Position numbers and translations under genes: made by a program
Shown here: piece after piece, positions 1 to 27,021 of the stretch
Layout of the letters: every line of letters begins with the position of its first letter
Numbering within the stretch: the stretch's first letter is position 1
NCBI GenBank assembly: GCA_021613375.1
Contig: CM038719.1
Coordinates: 4,228,289-4,292,288, forward strand
DNA length: 64,000 nucleotides
Direction: 5' to 3'
From: Megaleporinus macrocephalus
Taxonomy: Eukaryota; Chordata; Actinopteri; Characiformes; Anostomidae
The notes under the pieces: model-generated
What the model was told of the DNA's origin: nothing
The model's database searches: none
The model's input: the letters and a program-made list of their open reading frames with translations, nothing else

Positions 1-550
1 TACTGAATGTTTTATTGTAGATACTGAATGTTTCATAGTAGATACTGAATGATTCATAGTAGATACTGAATGTTTCATAGTAGATACTGAATGATTCATA
101 GTAGATACTGAATGATTCATAGTAGATACTGAATGAATAATAGTAGATACTGAATGAATAATAGTAGATACTGAATGTTTTATTGTATATACTGAATGAT
201 TCATAGTAGATACTGAATGATTAATAGTAGATACTGAATGATTCATAGTAGATACTGAATGTTTCATAGTAGATACTGAATGATTCATAGTAGATACTGA
301 ATGATTCATAGTAGATACTGAATGAATAATAGTAGATACTGAATGAATAATAGTAGATACTGAATGTTTTATTGTATATACTGAATGATTCATAGTAGAT
401 ACTGAATGATTAATAGTAGATACTGAATGATTAATAGTAGATACTGAATGATTAATAGTAGATACTGAATTTTTTATTGTAGATACTGAATGTTTCATAG
501 TAGATACTGAATGTTTCATAGTAGATACTGAATGTTTCATAGTAGATACT
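1..550. repeat. 21-bp minisatellite
   Basis: About 26 tandem copies of AGTAGATACTGAATGATTCAT, with variants at the TTTCAT, AATAAT and TTTTATTG positions. A block of several variant units recurs at about 180-bp spacing, so blocks of units were duplicated together. The array runs off the left edge of the window and lies in a ppfia3 intron. Confidence 0.95.
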
Positions 551-680
551 GCTGGTTTGGCTTGGATGAGTCAATTACTCGTTCACTTGCTGCTATTAGG
601 CGGCAGATTGAGCCGCTAACGAAGGCGATCACACGCTCATCCTGTTCTGTCTTTGCTTGTTTGTGTGTTTTTGACTGCAG

Positions 681-15469
<14,789 letters not shown>

Positions 15470-15480
15470 AGGACTCAGAA

Positions 15481-16363
15481 GGTGAGCGTTTAACCCTTAA
15501 AGGAACCCCGGCTGGTAACACTTGTAAGCCTTAATATGGTGTAAAGACTCTAAATTGTTAAGACACGTTGTAAAAAAATCACTAAAAGTATCAGATTTAT
15601 TTATAAATTAACACTTTTATTGTGAATATTTAACATATGGACACTTTTTTACTGATTATTATTACTGACGCGCAATGCCTGCTGGGTAGATGAGGTCAGA
15701 TGGTTTCAGGTCTGAACTGGACTGTGGTGTGAGGGAGAGAGTGTTAGTTACTAACCTAGCTTAAAGAAAACCATGTACATTGTGTTGTTGATGTTTCAGT
15801 GAAAGACAGTGTGAAGACTGATATTAGTCTAAACAGCTTCACAAACATAAACAAGGAGAATAGTTAGTGAAGCAGCGTGTGGACCAACACAGCTACCCAA
15901 AGACCCCCGCTCTGCTCTCCTCACTTCACTCTGGATGAGTTTGAGTGGTTCAGTAGACCACCACTGCACCACTGGTGAGAGACTTGACGGAGGCTGTTGG
16001 TTTTAAGCGTAGAATAAAACACAATGCAGTGCCACAGTTTCCCCACACAGGAAGTCCAGAAGCTCCAGATTATGGAGAACCGCGAGAAGAACCGTGAACG
16101 TGAACATGCGCTGGATTCTCTCCTGAGAACGTTTAGCGTTAGCGTCAGCTGCTTCTTCTCGTTTGTGGATCCTGAAGGTGAAAGTCCAGTCTTAGTAGTG
16201 AACATACTAGTTCACTAATAAAGGAGTGTGAAGCTCAGAGACACTCCCGTTCAGTGTATCGAGCTGTTTACTGAGCGTGAATGTTTCCTGCTAGAAAGCG
16301 GAGCTCCTTTAACAGACACTCTCCTTCTCCGTCAACACCAACACACAGCTTCACAACAACTCC
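15481..16363. other. Intron between stop exon and 3'UTR exon, left part
   Basis: Unique-looking sequence with no convincing exon. Open stretches at 15921-16218 lack splice signals and family resemblance. It leads into the 34-bp minisatellite. Confidence 0.5.
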
Positions 16364-18612
16364 AGCACTGTCTCCATCTCCTCCACTCTGTTCCTCACGC
16401 ACTGCCTCCATCTCCTCCACTCTGTTCTTCACACACTGTCTCCATCTCCTCCACTCAGTTCCTCACACACTGTCTCCATCTCCTCCACTCTGTTCCTCAC
16501 ACACTGTCTCCATCTCCTCCACTCTGTTCTTCACACACTGTCTCCATCTCCTCCACTCTGTTCTTCACACACTGTCTCCATCTCCTCCACTCTGTTCCTC
16601 ACACACTGTCTCCATCTCCTCCACTCTGTTCCTCACACGCTGTCTCCATCTCCTCCACTCGGTTCTTCACACACTGTCTCCATCTCCTCCACTCTGTTCC
16701 TCACACGCTGTCTCCATCTCCTCCAACTTTGTTCTTCACACACTGTCTCCATCTCTTCCACTCTGTTCCTCGCACACTGTCTCCATCTCCTCCACTCTGT
16801 TTCTCACGCACTGTCTCCATCTCCTCCACTCTGTTCCTCACACACTGTCTCCATCTCCTCCACTCTGTTCCTCAAGCACTGTCTCCATCTCCTCCGTTCT
16901 GTTCCTCCCACACTGTCTCCATCTCCTCCACTTTGTTCCTCACACACTGCCTCCATCTCCTCCACTTTGTTCCTCACGCACTGCCTCCATCTCCTCCACT
17001 CTATTCCTCACACACTGCCTCCATCTCCTCCACTCTGTTCCTCACACACTGTCTCCATCTCCTCCACTTTGTTCCTCACGCACTGCCTCCATCTCCTCCA
17101 CTTTATTCCTCATGCACTGTCTCCATCTCCTCCACTCTGTTCCTCACACACTGCCTCATCTCCTCCACTTTGTTCCTCACACACTGTCTCCATCTCCTCC
17201 ACTTTGTTCCTCACGCACTGCCTCCATCTCCTCCACTCTATTCCTCACACACTGCCTCCATCTCCTCCACTCTGTTCCTCACACACTGTCTCCATCTCTT
17301 CCACTCTGTTCCTCACACACTGTCTCCATCTCCTCCACTCAGTTCCTCACACACTGTCTCCATCTCCTCCACTCTGTTCCTCACACACTGTCTCCATCTC
17401 CTCCACTCTGTTCTTCACACACTGTCTCCATCTCCTCCACTCTGTTCCTCACACACTGTCTCCATCTCCTCCACTCAGTTCCTCAAGCACTGTCTCCATC
17501 TCCTCCACTCTGTTCCTCACGCACTGTCTCCATCTCCTCCACTCAGTTCCTCACACACTGTCTCCATCTCTTCCACTCTGTTCCTCGCACACTGTCTCCA
17601 TCTCCTCCACTCTGTTTCTCACGCACTGTCTCCATCTCCTCCACTCAGTTCCTCACGCACTGCCTCATCTCCTCCACTCAGTTCCTCACACACTGTCTCC
17701 ATCTCCTCCACTCTGTTCTTCACACACTGTCTCCATCTCCTCCACTCTGTTCTTCACACACTGTCTCCATCTCCTCCACTCTGTTCTTCACACACTGTCT
17801 CCATCTCCTCCACTCTGTTCCTCCCACACTGTCTCCATCTCCTCCACTCTGTTCCTCAAGCACTGTCTCCATCTCCTCCGTTCTGTTCCTCCCACACTGT
17901 CTCCATCTCCTCCACTCTGTTCCTCACACACTGTCTCCATCTCCTCCACTCTGTTCCTCACACACTGTCTCCATCTCCTCCACTCTGTTCCTCACACACT
18001 GTCTCCATCTCCTCCACTCTGTTCTTCACACACTGTCTCCATCTCCTCCACTCTGTTCCTCACACACTGTCTCCATCTCCTCCACTCTGTTCCTCACACA
18101 CTGTCTCCATCTCCTCCACTCTGTTCCTCACACACTGTCTCCATCTCCTCCACTCTGTTCCTCAAGCACTGTCTCCATCTCCTCCACTCAGTTCCTTACA
18201 CACTGTCTCCATCTCCTCCACTCTGTTCCTCACACACTGTCTCCATCTCCTCCACTCAGTTCCTCAAGCACTGTCTCCATCTCCTCCACTCTGTTCCTCA
18301 AGCACTGTCTCCATCTCCTCCACTCAGTTCCTTACACACTGTCTCCATCTCCTCCACTCTGTTCCTCACACACTGTCTCCATCTCCTCCACTCTGTTCCT
18401 CAAGCACTGTCTCCATCTCCTCCACTCTGTTCCTCAAGCACTGCCTCCATCTCCTCCATTCTGTTCCTCCCACACTGTCTCCATCTCCTCCACTCTGTTC
18501 CTCACACACTGTCTCCATCTCCTCCACTCAGTTCCTTACACACTGTCTTCATCTCCTCCACTCTGTTCCTCACATACTGTCTTCATCTCCTCCACTCTGT
18601 TCTTCACACACT
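16364..18612. repeat. 34-bp minisatellite, about 66 copies
   Basis: The unit is TCCATCTCCTCCACTCTGTT followed by CCTCACACACTGTC, with variants TTCTTCACAC, CTCAAGCACTG, CTCCCACACTG and CTCAGTTCC. The unit has no stop in any forward frame, and 34 is not a multiple of 3. Each frame therefore cycles through all three readings and stays open for 580-822 codons (motif SISSTLFLTHCLHLLHSVPH). This is a property of the repeat, not a gene. The right end abuts a piece of the foldback element found at 47100-47343. Confidence 0.97.
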
Positions 18613-19212
18613 GGAGCTGATACAGTGGACAGTGAGTGTAGATACGAGGAGGTGGTTTATATGTGTATATTATATAATGTATATAACTGTAATTGATGTA
18701 ATTAATTAAGTATAATTGTATGTATATAAAATAGTTATACAGCTGTATTGCATCATACAGTAGTGAGATCTGAGTCGTGAACCTATAGAGGAATGTGGGC
18801 TCTCTGTTTGGCAAACAGGGGGCCCCTGCTTTTCTTGTTTGTTTGTGTGTTATAACAGCTTAATAACCACACGTAAACCCATTGTAATCCGTTCATAAAC
18901 CATTTATAAGGTCTTATTTAATGTGGTATGTACAAGCTGCAGCGCCAGCCACACGCGGACATGCGCCGCCCTCTCGGCATTTACAAGCTCAGCAGGAATG
19001 CTTTGAATGTATTGTTGGGCTCCGTTTACGAGACCATAATGACTTTCTGCTGCAGTTCCCACATGTCCCCGGCGTGTTTTCCGAGCCGCCGCGTTCTCAC
19101 GGGTTCCGCTCCGTGCCCGGAGCTGTGCGGTCGAAGGGAGACGCATTTTCATGAATGGCGCGGGGTCACGCTAGCTAACTCCTGACCACGCGTTTCTGTG
19201 TCTCTCCACAGG
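18613..19212. other. Intron before the candidate 3'UTR exon
   Basis: From 18613 to 18645 it matches the end of the foldback element at 47311-47343. Then comes AT-rich DNA, then from about 18920 a GC-richer unique stretch leading to the acceptor at 19212. The unique part could be an intronic regulatory element. No exon is claimed. Confidence 0.45.
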
Positions 19213-20075
19213 GGGGCGCTACTTTCAGGAGCTTGAGGAGGAGGAGGCGGGGAAATGAAAAAAATAATAAAAAAACAACAAAAAAAGCAATGAATATATA
19301 CATTTCTGAAAAAAATATACAACCTACCGGTCTGACCATTCTGCAATAACAGAAGGAGAGAGGGAGGAGAAGAAAAAGGAGGACGGCGAGTGGACGAAGA
19401 GAACGACAACGACACGGACAGCAAAATAGCGAACAACCTACGAACAAAAGACGTGACGAATGTATGACGTAGAGAGGGAAGACCCGGCAGACTGGATGAA
19501 GCGGAGGGCTGTTTTTTTTTTCTTTCGCTCTATCGTTCTCTCGCCTCTGTTCGTGACGCTGGTACCTGCTCCCGTGTTCGCGGAGCTTGTTCCTCCCCAT
19601 GCCGAGGCCCATTTGGAAAGAAGTGTGGTGGTTGGAAGGGGGAGGGCGCATCGGACACCTGTCCCAGCGGTGGTCCCTCCATCCTTTCCCACTCCGGACG
19701 GGATGCGGGTGTTTACATACAGAAGGGCTTCGCAGACTGAAGTCGTCTTATATCTATCAGAGCCACCGGTCTGCTGTAATAGACACTGACACTCCCAGAC
19801 TCCGCCTGTAAAGCAATACGGTTGATGATTCCCACAAAACAAAGTCCCGCAGTGCTGCCAAGGTGGGCTACCAGTCCCAGCTCTTAACAATCCTGTGACG
19901 GATGACGTTCTCCAGGGGTCTCGCGGAGAGGACGACAGACAGCGAGGTTGGAACAGGTTGGAAGGATGGGGGAGGCGAGAGAGTAGGGAATTCTACAGCA
20001 TCCTAACGGACGGAATCACTTTAAGCCATAACAGAGGAGCCGTAAAGAGAGAGAGACAGAAAGAGAGAGAGACAG

Positions 20076-20120
<45 letters not shown>

Positions 20121-20710
20121 AAAGAAAAGGTTTAGCTTCTGTGTTGCGATGCATGTCCAACATCCCAAGATGACGACGAACTAAGCCTTTGGGTTAATAA
20201 GACAATGTGAATTAAAAAAACAAAAAAAAACAAAAGAAGTGAAATAAAAATTCCAATATGTCTATGTGTACATTAACCTGCGACGCCGCGAGCCTGGGGG
20301 AACAATTTGTAAAATGTGTGTATTTTCATTTTTATTTTTGATTTTTTATGATAACTATATTTATTTTCTTTATGTATGTATTGAATAACTGTATGTACAT
20401 GTTCATTTAATACTTAATTCTGACTGTAATTTGATTTTATCTAGTTTAAAGCGTAAATATAACTAAAAAAAGAGAGAGAGAGAGAGAGAGAGAAACGATA
20501 TTCAAAACATGGTCATTGAAATATGCTACTTGTATGTGTACATTTTGAGAACAAAATTGTGTTATGATTTAAAAAACAGAACATCGCCGATGACGAGGAC
20601 GACGACGGCCGGAGCGAAGACGCCGTCTGCAAAACAAACCGCGGTGATAAACCTGACGATAGTGGAGATTCTAAAAATATTAAAAAATAAAGTGGTTCTA
20701 ACGGTAACCC
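19213..20710 (+). other. ppfia3: Candidate 3'UTR exon of ppfia3
   Basis: The stretch opens after GTGTCTCTCCACAG, a good acceptor, which pairs with the donor at 15481. It is non-repetitive, richer in GC than its surroundings in the first half, and contains (GA)n tracts at about 20047-20117 and 20470-20500. It ends near an AATAAA at 20686-20691 with GT-rich sequence after it. This is the usual look of a long neuronal 3'UTR. The assignment rests on splice-site and poly(A) logic only. The alternative is an unrelated unique intergenic stretch. Confidence 0.5.
20686..20691 (+). terminator. Poly(A) signal AATAAA, candidate 3' end of ppfia3
   Basis: Canonical hexamer followed within 50 bases by GT-rich sequence (CTGCCTGTTTGTAGAGTGTC). 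Past this point the sequence turns into a dispersed MITE fragment and a minisatellite, as expected beyond a gene end. A weaker AATAAA at about 20242 could give a shorter form. Confidence 0.45.
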
Positions 20711-20864
20711 GCCTGCGCAGGTCTGCCTGTTTGTAGAGTGTCTCATTTCTGTCTGAGTGCTGATGCTCTGCAAAAGTTTGGGTGCCTTTATTGGTTGTCT
20801 AGGTGATAAGTCATGAATGGACCAATAAAAATGCTCCAGAATAGTTTGGAAATATAAGTCACTA

Positions 20865-21525
20865 TATTACCACTTTGTACCTGAAGAGGTGATAGTGAGT
20901 CACTGTAGTACCACTTTGTACCTGAAGAGGTGATAGTGAGTCACTGTAGTACCACTTTGTACCTGAAGAGGTGATAGTGAGTCACTGTAGTACCACTTTG
21001 TACCTGAAGAGGTGATGGTGAGTCACTGTAGTACCACTTTGTACCTGAAGAGGTGACAGTGATTCACTGTAGTACCACTTTGTACCTGAAGATGTGATAG
21101 TGAGTCACTGTAGTACCACTTTGTACCTGAAGATGTGATAGTGAGTCACTGTAGTACCACTTTGTACCTGAGGAGGTGATAGTGAGTCACTGTAGTACCA
21201 CTTTGTACCTGAAGAGGTGATAGTGAGTCACTGTAGTACCACTTTGTACCTGAAGAGGTGATAGTGAGTCACTGTAGTACCACTTTGTACCTGAAGAGGT
21301 GATAGTGAGTTACTGTAGTACCACTTGGTACCTGAAGAGGTGATAGTGAGTCACTGTAGTACCACTTTGTACCTGAGGAGGTGATAGTGAGTCACTGTAG
21401 TACCACTTTGTACCTGAAGAGGTGATAGTGAGTCACTGTAGTACCACTTTGTACCTGAAGAGGTGATAGTGAGTCACTGTAGTACCACTTTGTACCTGAG
21501 GAGGTGATAATGAGTCACTGTATTG
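20865..21525. repeat. 41-bp minisatellite
   Basis: About 16 copies of ACCACTTTGTACCTGAAGAG followed by GTGATAGTGAGTCACTGTAGT, nearly identical (changes such as GATGTG for GAGGTG). The high identity points to recent expansion. A family A MITE fragment (TGGACCAATAAAAATGCTCC) lies at 20816-20840 just before it. Confidence 0.95.
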
Positions 21526-22024
21526 TGGAGCTGAATCAGTCCAGCATGTGAGGATGAGGAAGTAGTGCTGTGTATTCTGATCTCTGGTCATTGGTGGTGA
21601 AGGTGCTGCTCCCGGTTACATCATTAAGAACAGGCAGCCAATGAGAGAACAGTAAACAGTGATGCTGAAGCTCCTGGTGAGCGAGCACTGCCGGTGAGAA
21701 ACCACGTTCAGCAGAAACAAAAGAAGAGATATAAACAGAAGCAGAACGAGAGGAGCTGATTCACCAGTTTTTGTACTCTGCATCTGCTTGCTGGCCACTT
21801 TATCAGAAACCCCTTTCCTGCAGCTCTACCATGCTTGTGTGTAAACTGTAGCTCATCCTCTGATGTGCGGTTAGCCGTCCTCTAGTCCAGTTTCTGACCA
21901 CAGGATCGCCAGACATTATGTGGGTGGTGGGTCGTTCGCAGTGACATCTTAGTGTGTTCGGAGCTGGTATGTGCTGCTAGACGGGCAGTAGACGGGCAGC
22001 CGGCTGTAATTACACTTGGAGACT
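21526..22024. other. Intergenic, old repeat-like
   Basis: No gene. GGCCACTTTATCAGAAACCC at 21794-21813 resembles a common teleost interspersed repeat. The rest looks unique. Confidence 0.4.
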
Positions 22025-22460
22025 CAGTCAAAAGTTTGGACCCCCAGGTTCTTTTGCGCACTATATTAATAGTAATAATATTAGTGAATAAGTGTGAAGA
22101 GATCAGAACTATAGAATAAGAGATATAGAATTACTCCTGGAGCAGAATTAAACATCTGGTGGTGTTTAAAGAATGTTTAGAGGGTCTTTTAGAAATGAGC
22201 TCATTTGCTCTGATGCAGGTTTACATACTTTGAACATTCTGACCAGCAGCTTCATGAGGAGCCACATGAGCTGCTTCTCTAACAGGACTGAAGAAGATAG
22301 TGTAGATGCTGAGATCTTGTTCTGATAAACAGGTTTGTTTTAGTAATATTTGTGTACATGGGCTCCAACTTCACTATTTACACTCGTCTCTCAACACATT
22401 CAGATCTAAACCTCTTTATAGTTTTATATGTTCTGTTAGGTGTGTCCAAACTTTTGACTG
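22025..22460. mobile_element. Tc1-like MITE
   Basis: The left end CAGTCAAAAGTTTGGACCCC and the right end GTCCAAACTTTTGACTG form inverted repeats. The inside has no transposase frame. These ends are a common teleost non-autonomous type. Confidence 0.75.
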
Positions 22461-22689
22461 GTAGTGCATATCGCAGGGGTTTGATAAAAGGGCTAATTAT
22501 TGTTCCACAGGCTGAAAATGATTCCAGGACTCCAGTCAGTCATTGCTTTGGGTTGTCCAAGCCACCAGGGGGCCACACGAGTAAGTAGTATTTGTTTATT
22601 TATCTTATTTATATATACATTTTTTTCTATATACTTATGTTTGACTGTTATGATGTTTAACATTAAATACTTAACATGAAATGATACAT

Positions 22690-23740
22690 ATCCAATCTAT
22701 GAAAGTTACTCAAGTCTGATTTGAAAAGATTTGATGCGTCCACACAGCTGTGAAAAAATTCAGATCTACATTACATGAAGGCAATAAATAAAATTTGATA
22801 AGATTACACTTACTGAATAATCAGATCTGTGTCACAAAAAAATCAGATTTGAAAAGATCGGATTTAATGCATCCGTACAACCCTGAAACAATCAGATCTG
22901 TGTCACATTAAGGCAAAAATCAGATTTGATAAGATCGGATTTAGTCCATCCATACAGCCCTGAAAACATCAGATCTGTGTCACATTAGGGCAAAAAATCT
23001 GATTTGAAAAGATCGGATTTAACGCGTCCACACAACCCTGAAACAATCAGATCTGTGTCACATTAAGGCAAAAATCAGATTTGATAAGATCGGATTTAGT
23101 CCATCCATACAACCCCGAAAACCTCTCTGTGTCACATTAGGGCAAAAACTCAGATTGGATAAAATCAGTTTTGACACATCAACATAACCCTGAAACAATC
23201 AGATCTTTGTTACATTAAGGCAAAAATCTGATTTGATAAGATTGGATTTAGTCCATCCACACAACCCCGAAAACATCTAATCTGTGTCACATTAGGGCAA
23301 AAAATCTGATTTGAAAAGATCAGATTTAACGCGTCCACACAACCCTGAAAAAAATCTGATCTGTGTCACATTAAGGCAAAAATCAGATTTGATAAGATCG
23401 GAATTAGTCCATCCATACAACCCTGAAAAACATCTGATGTGCGTCACATTAAGGCAAACAATCTGATTTAACACGATCAGATTTGATGCATCAACACAAC
23501 CCTGAAAAATCTGATCTTTGTTACATTAAGGCAAAAATCAGATATGATAAGATCGGATTTAGTCCATCCATACAGCCCTGAAAACATCTGATGTGATGAT
23601 GAACATTACGGCAAAAAAATCTTAATTTGATGAGATCGGACAAAAATCTGATGTGTCACATTTGGGCAAAAGATCAGATTTGCCGTATCCACACAGCCCT
23701 GAAAAAAATCCAATTTGTGTTACATTAAGGAAAAAAATCA
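22690..23740. repeat. 78-bp satellite with dimeric order
   Basis: About 13 degenerate copies of a unit containing AATCAGATCTGTGTCACATT, AAGGCAAAAATCAGATTTGA and AAGATCGGATTTAGTCCATC. Two forms alternate: one with TTAAGG...TTTAGTCCATCCATAC and one with TTAGGG...TTTAACGCGTCCACAC. This gives a repeat of about 156 bp. Confidence 0.85.
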
Positions 23741-24640
23741 GATTGGAGTCACTTCAGTCTGACAGGTAGGTATAGCTTTAGGGACCCCAGATCTCCAGAA
23801 ACGTCCTTTCTTCTATTGTTTCAGCCCCTTTAAAGAAAACACTCTTTTAAATTCCACTTCATCTTTTATTAGAAAGCTTTTTAACCACCATCTCTCATCT
23901 ACTGGTATCTCAAACCATGAACACATAAATATCTACTCAATCATGTACGTATTTTTATTATTCTTATTACACATCAAGTAAAAACATCAAGTCTAAGTAA
24001 AATAGAACTCTATAAATCTCTCACAACAGGATATAATGAACTGTGAGTTAAAAAGGCGAGTCTTCCCTCCAGTCATTTCATACCAGGCGGCACGCTGGCA
24101 TATAATTTAGAGCAAGTCTCTGCTCGGAGTTAACAGCAGCCCAGACTCAGCACAGGGCGTCTGATATGAGGCACCAGGCGGGGTTCGGATCCGGCAGCTC
24201 CCATTTCATCCACTAGAGGGACCTTTACACCGCGCAACAGTCCTATATCTATAAATATATACATAATTACATACTTACATGGATGAGAGTGTTTTACATG
24301 TAGAACATTTACAATAAAAATATATTAATATCACAAGTACTCATGCTTACATACTAATAACTTATGTATATAATAGATACAGAACAAAGGAAAACAGCAT
24401 CGATTGAAATCACTTGTGACAGAAGAACACGCTTGACCTACGTCCCGAACTGAGGTTATGCCGTTTTTAAGTAGTTGTTTGGCAGAAAATCGTATTTGCA
24501 TAACTTCCCTCTTTTTCTGGAATGATCAGTCGAGACACTTTGGAGTCTGGATTGTAGCTTCTTTAGTTCCGCTCCAAAGTTACGAGGCTAATGCAGCTAA
24601 CAAGTAGTGGAAGTTTATGCACCAGTTAGTTTGGTGCTAA
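23741..24640. other. Intergenic, no gene seen
   Basis: Mixed AT-rich sequence. A short inverted or tandem structure is not obvious. CCACTAGAGGGACC at 24210-24223 is a partial CTCF-like match. No open frame or splice pattern of note. Confidence 0.4.
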
Positions 24641-24689
24641 CAGCATTCCCAAACCATCACACACTGGCCATGTGGATTGGTCAGGAATC

Positions 24690-25354
24690 TCTAATAGACT
24701 TGATATGCAGTTACTGGTATTGGAATTTGGAATTTTTGGGAAATTTTTTAAACCACATCTGTCTGTAACAGACTTGCTTATCTGAAAACTGTAGCCTGAA
24801 TTTTGTTTTTTAATTTTTGGAACTTGGAATTTTTTCGGACATTTAAGAACCACATAAGCAGGTAAAGCAGCTTATGTAACAGACTTGCATAACTAAAATC
24901 AGTAGCCAGTAAATCAGTAATTTTCTTTAAAATTTTGAAAAATTTTGGACTTTTTGGATTTTGATATTTTTTGATATATAGGAACCTGAAGTAGCCTAAA
25001 TTTTGTCTTAAAATTTTTGGAATTATTTTTAATTTAGATTTTGGAATTTTTGAATATTTGGCAATCACATGAACAAGGTAAGCAAGCTATGTAACAGACC
25101 TGCGTTGCTAAAGACAGCAGCCTGAATTTTGTCTTCAAATGTTTGGAATTTGGAATTTTTGGATATTTGGGAAGAAGGCTCTGAGATAGAGGGTGTACGC
25201 CTTCATTACCTGTTAGCTTTGTTAGCCTCGGTGCTCCAGAACAGCAAAGAGGAAAATTGTGCACGTTTGTCTTTTCAGCAAATTATTGCTTTTATGTCTG
25301 CAGTAATCTCACTGGCCCACTGATAACAGCTGACGTGGACTGGAGAGGAGGACT

Positions 25355-25387
<33 letters not shown>

Positions 25388-26370
25388 TTGTGGGATCATA
25401 CAGAGCTTTAGCAGGAGAGCTGAAAGGAGTTCCTCAATAGTCCCACAGAGGAACCTGCACCAGCCAGTCTGTAGCTACTAGGGATTGTCCAGTCTGCCTC
25501 TTAACTGACATGTACTGTTTCTGGTGTGTCAGCCCCAGTAAAAGACCAGTACAGACCACTTTGCATTCTATACTGGTTTAAGCTGATACAGTGCTGGTCA
25601 CTCAGGTTGGTCAGTGCTGACCAGCATATTCTTGCTGTCCAAAGAAACAAGGTATCTCCAAAATGGCACTTTTACAATAGAGGTCTTTACTTTTAATTCA
25701 GATATTTTTATTAAATGAAGTAAAAAAGTAATATCCAGCATCGAAACACAGCATACGCACTTCAGTTGCGCCAACATATGGAACGTTGGGAACGTTAAGG
25801 GGACTTTGCTTGTTGGTTGGGAATATCTAACAGTTAGTGTTGGGTAACAGGTGGTACCTCACATTTCCATTTCAATTCAGGGTGCCAAGATGCAACTATA
25901 CAATAATTCACAATGGTTCTTAGTGTGTGATTTCTATAGGCTATTTTTTTATCATATTTGTCATATTGAGTTTGGTTACCTTTGGAATTCTTGGAATTTG
26001 GATTTTTTAATTTTTTTAAAATTTGGATTTTGGAATTTTGAGAACCACATGAACAACATAAGCAGGCTAAGTAACAGATTTGCATAGCTATGAACTGTAG
26101 CCTGAATTTTGTCTTCAAATTTTTTAAATTATTTTGAATTTGGATATTGGAATTTTTGGACATTAGGGAACTACATAAACAAGGCAAGGAAGCTATGTTA
26201 CAGACTTGTGTAGCTAAAAACAGCAGCCTGAATTTTGTCTTCAAATTTTTGGAATTATTTTTAATTTGGATTTTGGAATTTTTGGACATTAGGGAACTAC
26301 AAAAACAAGGTAAGTGAGCTATGTAACAGACTTGTGTAGCAGCCTGAATTTTGTAATTTTTGTAATTTGG
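24690..26370. repeat. Degenerate AT-rich repeat of about 130 bp, two blocks
   Basis: Units in 24690-25165 and 25975-26370 share GCAGCCTGAATTTTGTCTTC, AAATTTTTGGAATT, GGATTTTGGAATTTTTGGA and GTAACAGACTTG. Read on the minus strand they give pseudo-peptides rich in KNSKIQ, without coding signs. The stretch 25166-25975 between them is mixed and includes a (GA)n tract (about 25350-25386) and a family A MITE piece at 25632-25668. Confidence 0.8.
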
Positions 26371-27021
26371 AATTTTCTTAGTGTGTGATTTCTATTTCTT
26401 TTTTTTTTGTGTGTGTCTGTTCTTTCTTATTGTGGGCAGTACAGCTTTTACGTTTTACCCAAACATTGGGTAGTAATATTTTGGCTGTGTATTGGTTTAT
26501 TTTACAGTGGGTGAAATCCAGACCCTATATAATACGCACCCCTAATTGCTATGTGCTTCCACTTCAAGTCCGGCTAGTTTAACCAACAGATGTTGAGCTT
26601 AACTATGACCTTGATGAAAGTCAACTAGTGTAACCGCACCGGTATAGCAGATAATACAAAATACATCGTCTACATCAAACCAGTTTTACTCTGCAGATAA
26701 TCAGACTACTTCTTAACTGTGTTTCGCTGCCGCAAGATCTAGACAATGTCCAGTTATGTCACCCTAGCAACGGAGACAGAGATAGACCTGACTGGGGTTG
26801 AACAGCATTAATTACGGAGCAGCATAGGGTTTCATTTAACCAGCAGGATTCCATTAAAACATGCCTTGACTGTTTCAGATCTGATCAGGACATCCCTGGT
26901 AGCTACCTCTCAAACCTTTAGTCCGATATCTTATTTAACTGTCTTCCTCTTCCCATCTCTTTCTATCTTTCCTCCCGCCTACAGAGAGAGAGAGAGAGGA
27001 ACGGAGAAAGATCTCTCTCTT
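26371..27021. other. Candidate 3' flank and 3'UTR of the neurotrophin gene
   Basis: On the minus strand this follows the neurotrophin stop. The only clear AATAAA on that strand is at 26496-26501 (TTTATT as written). A (GA)n tract sits at 26984-26998. The sequence looks unique, as a 3'UTR would. Confidence 0.4.
26496..26501 (-). terminator. Possible poly(A) signal of the neurotrophin gene
   Basis: AATAAA on the minus strand 521 bases after the stop codon. The spacing is plausible for a short 3'UTR. Sequence alone cannot confirm use. Confidence 0.3.

Noticed and set aside
16228..18709. Three long forward open frames (580-822 codons)
   Set aside because: They are produced by a stop-free 34-bp tandem repeat in all three frames. 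They have no splice or start context and no non-repeat protein sequence.
19149..20173. Open frames within the candidate 3'UTR exon
   Set aside because: Short, overlapping on both strands and unlike any known protein; they end in (GA)n readings (RERERERE).
20865..21525. Regular direct repeats resembling a CRISPR array
   Set aside because: The repeats are head to tail with no variable spacers, and the genome is a vertebrate. This is a minisatellite.
22511..22580. Exon-like 70-nt interval with AG before and GTAAGT after
   Set aside because: It lies beside a MITE in intergenic DNA, has no family resemblance and no partner exons on the plus strand. It is probably a chance pseudo-exon.
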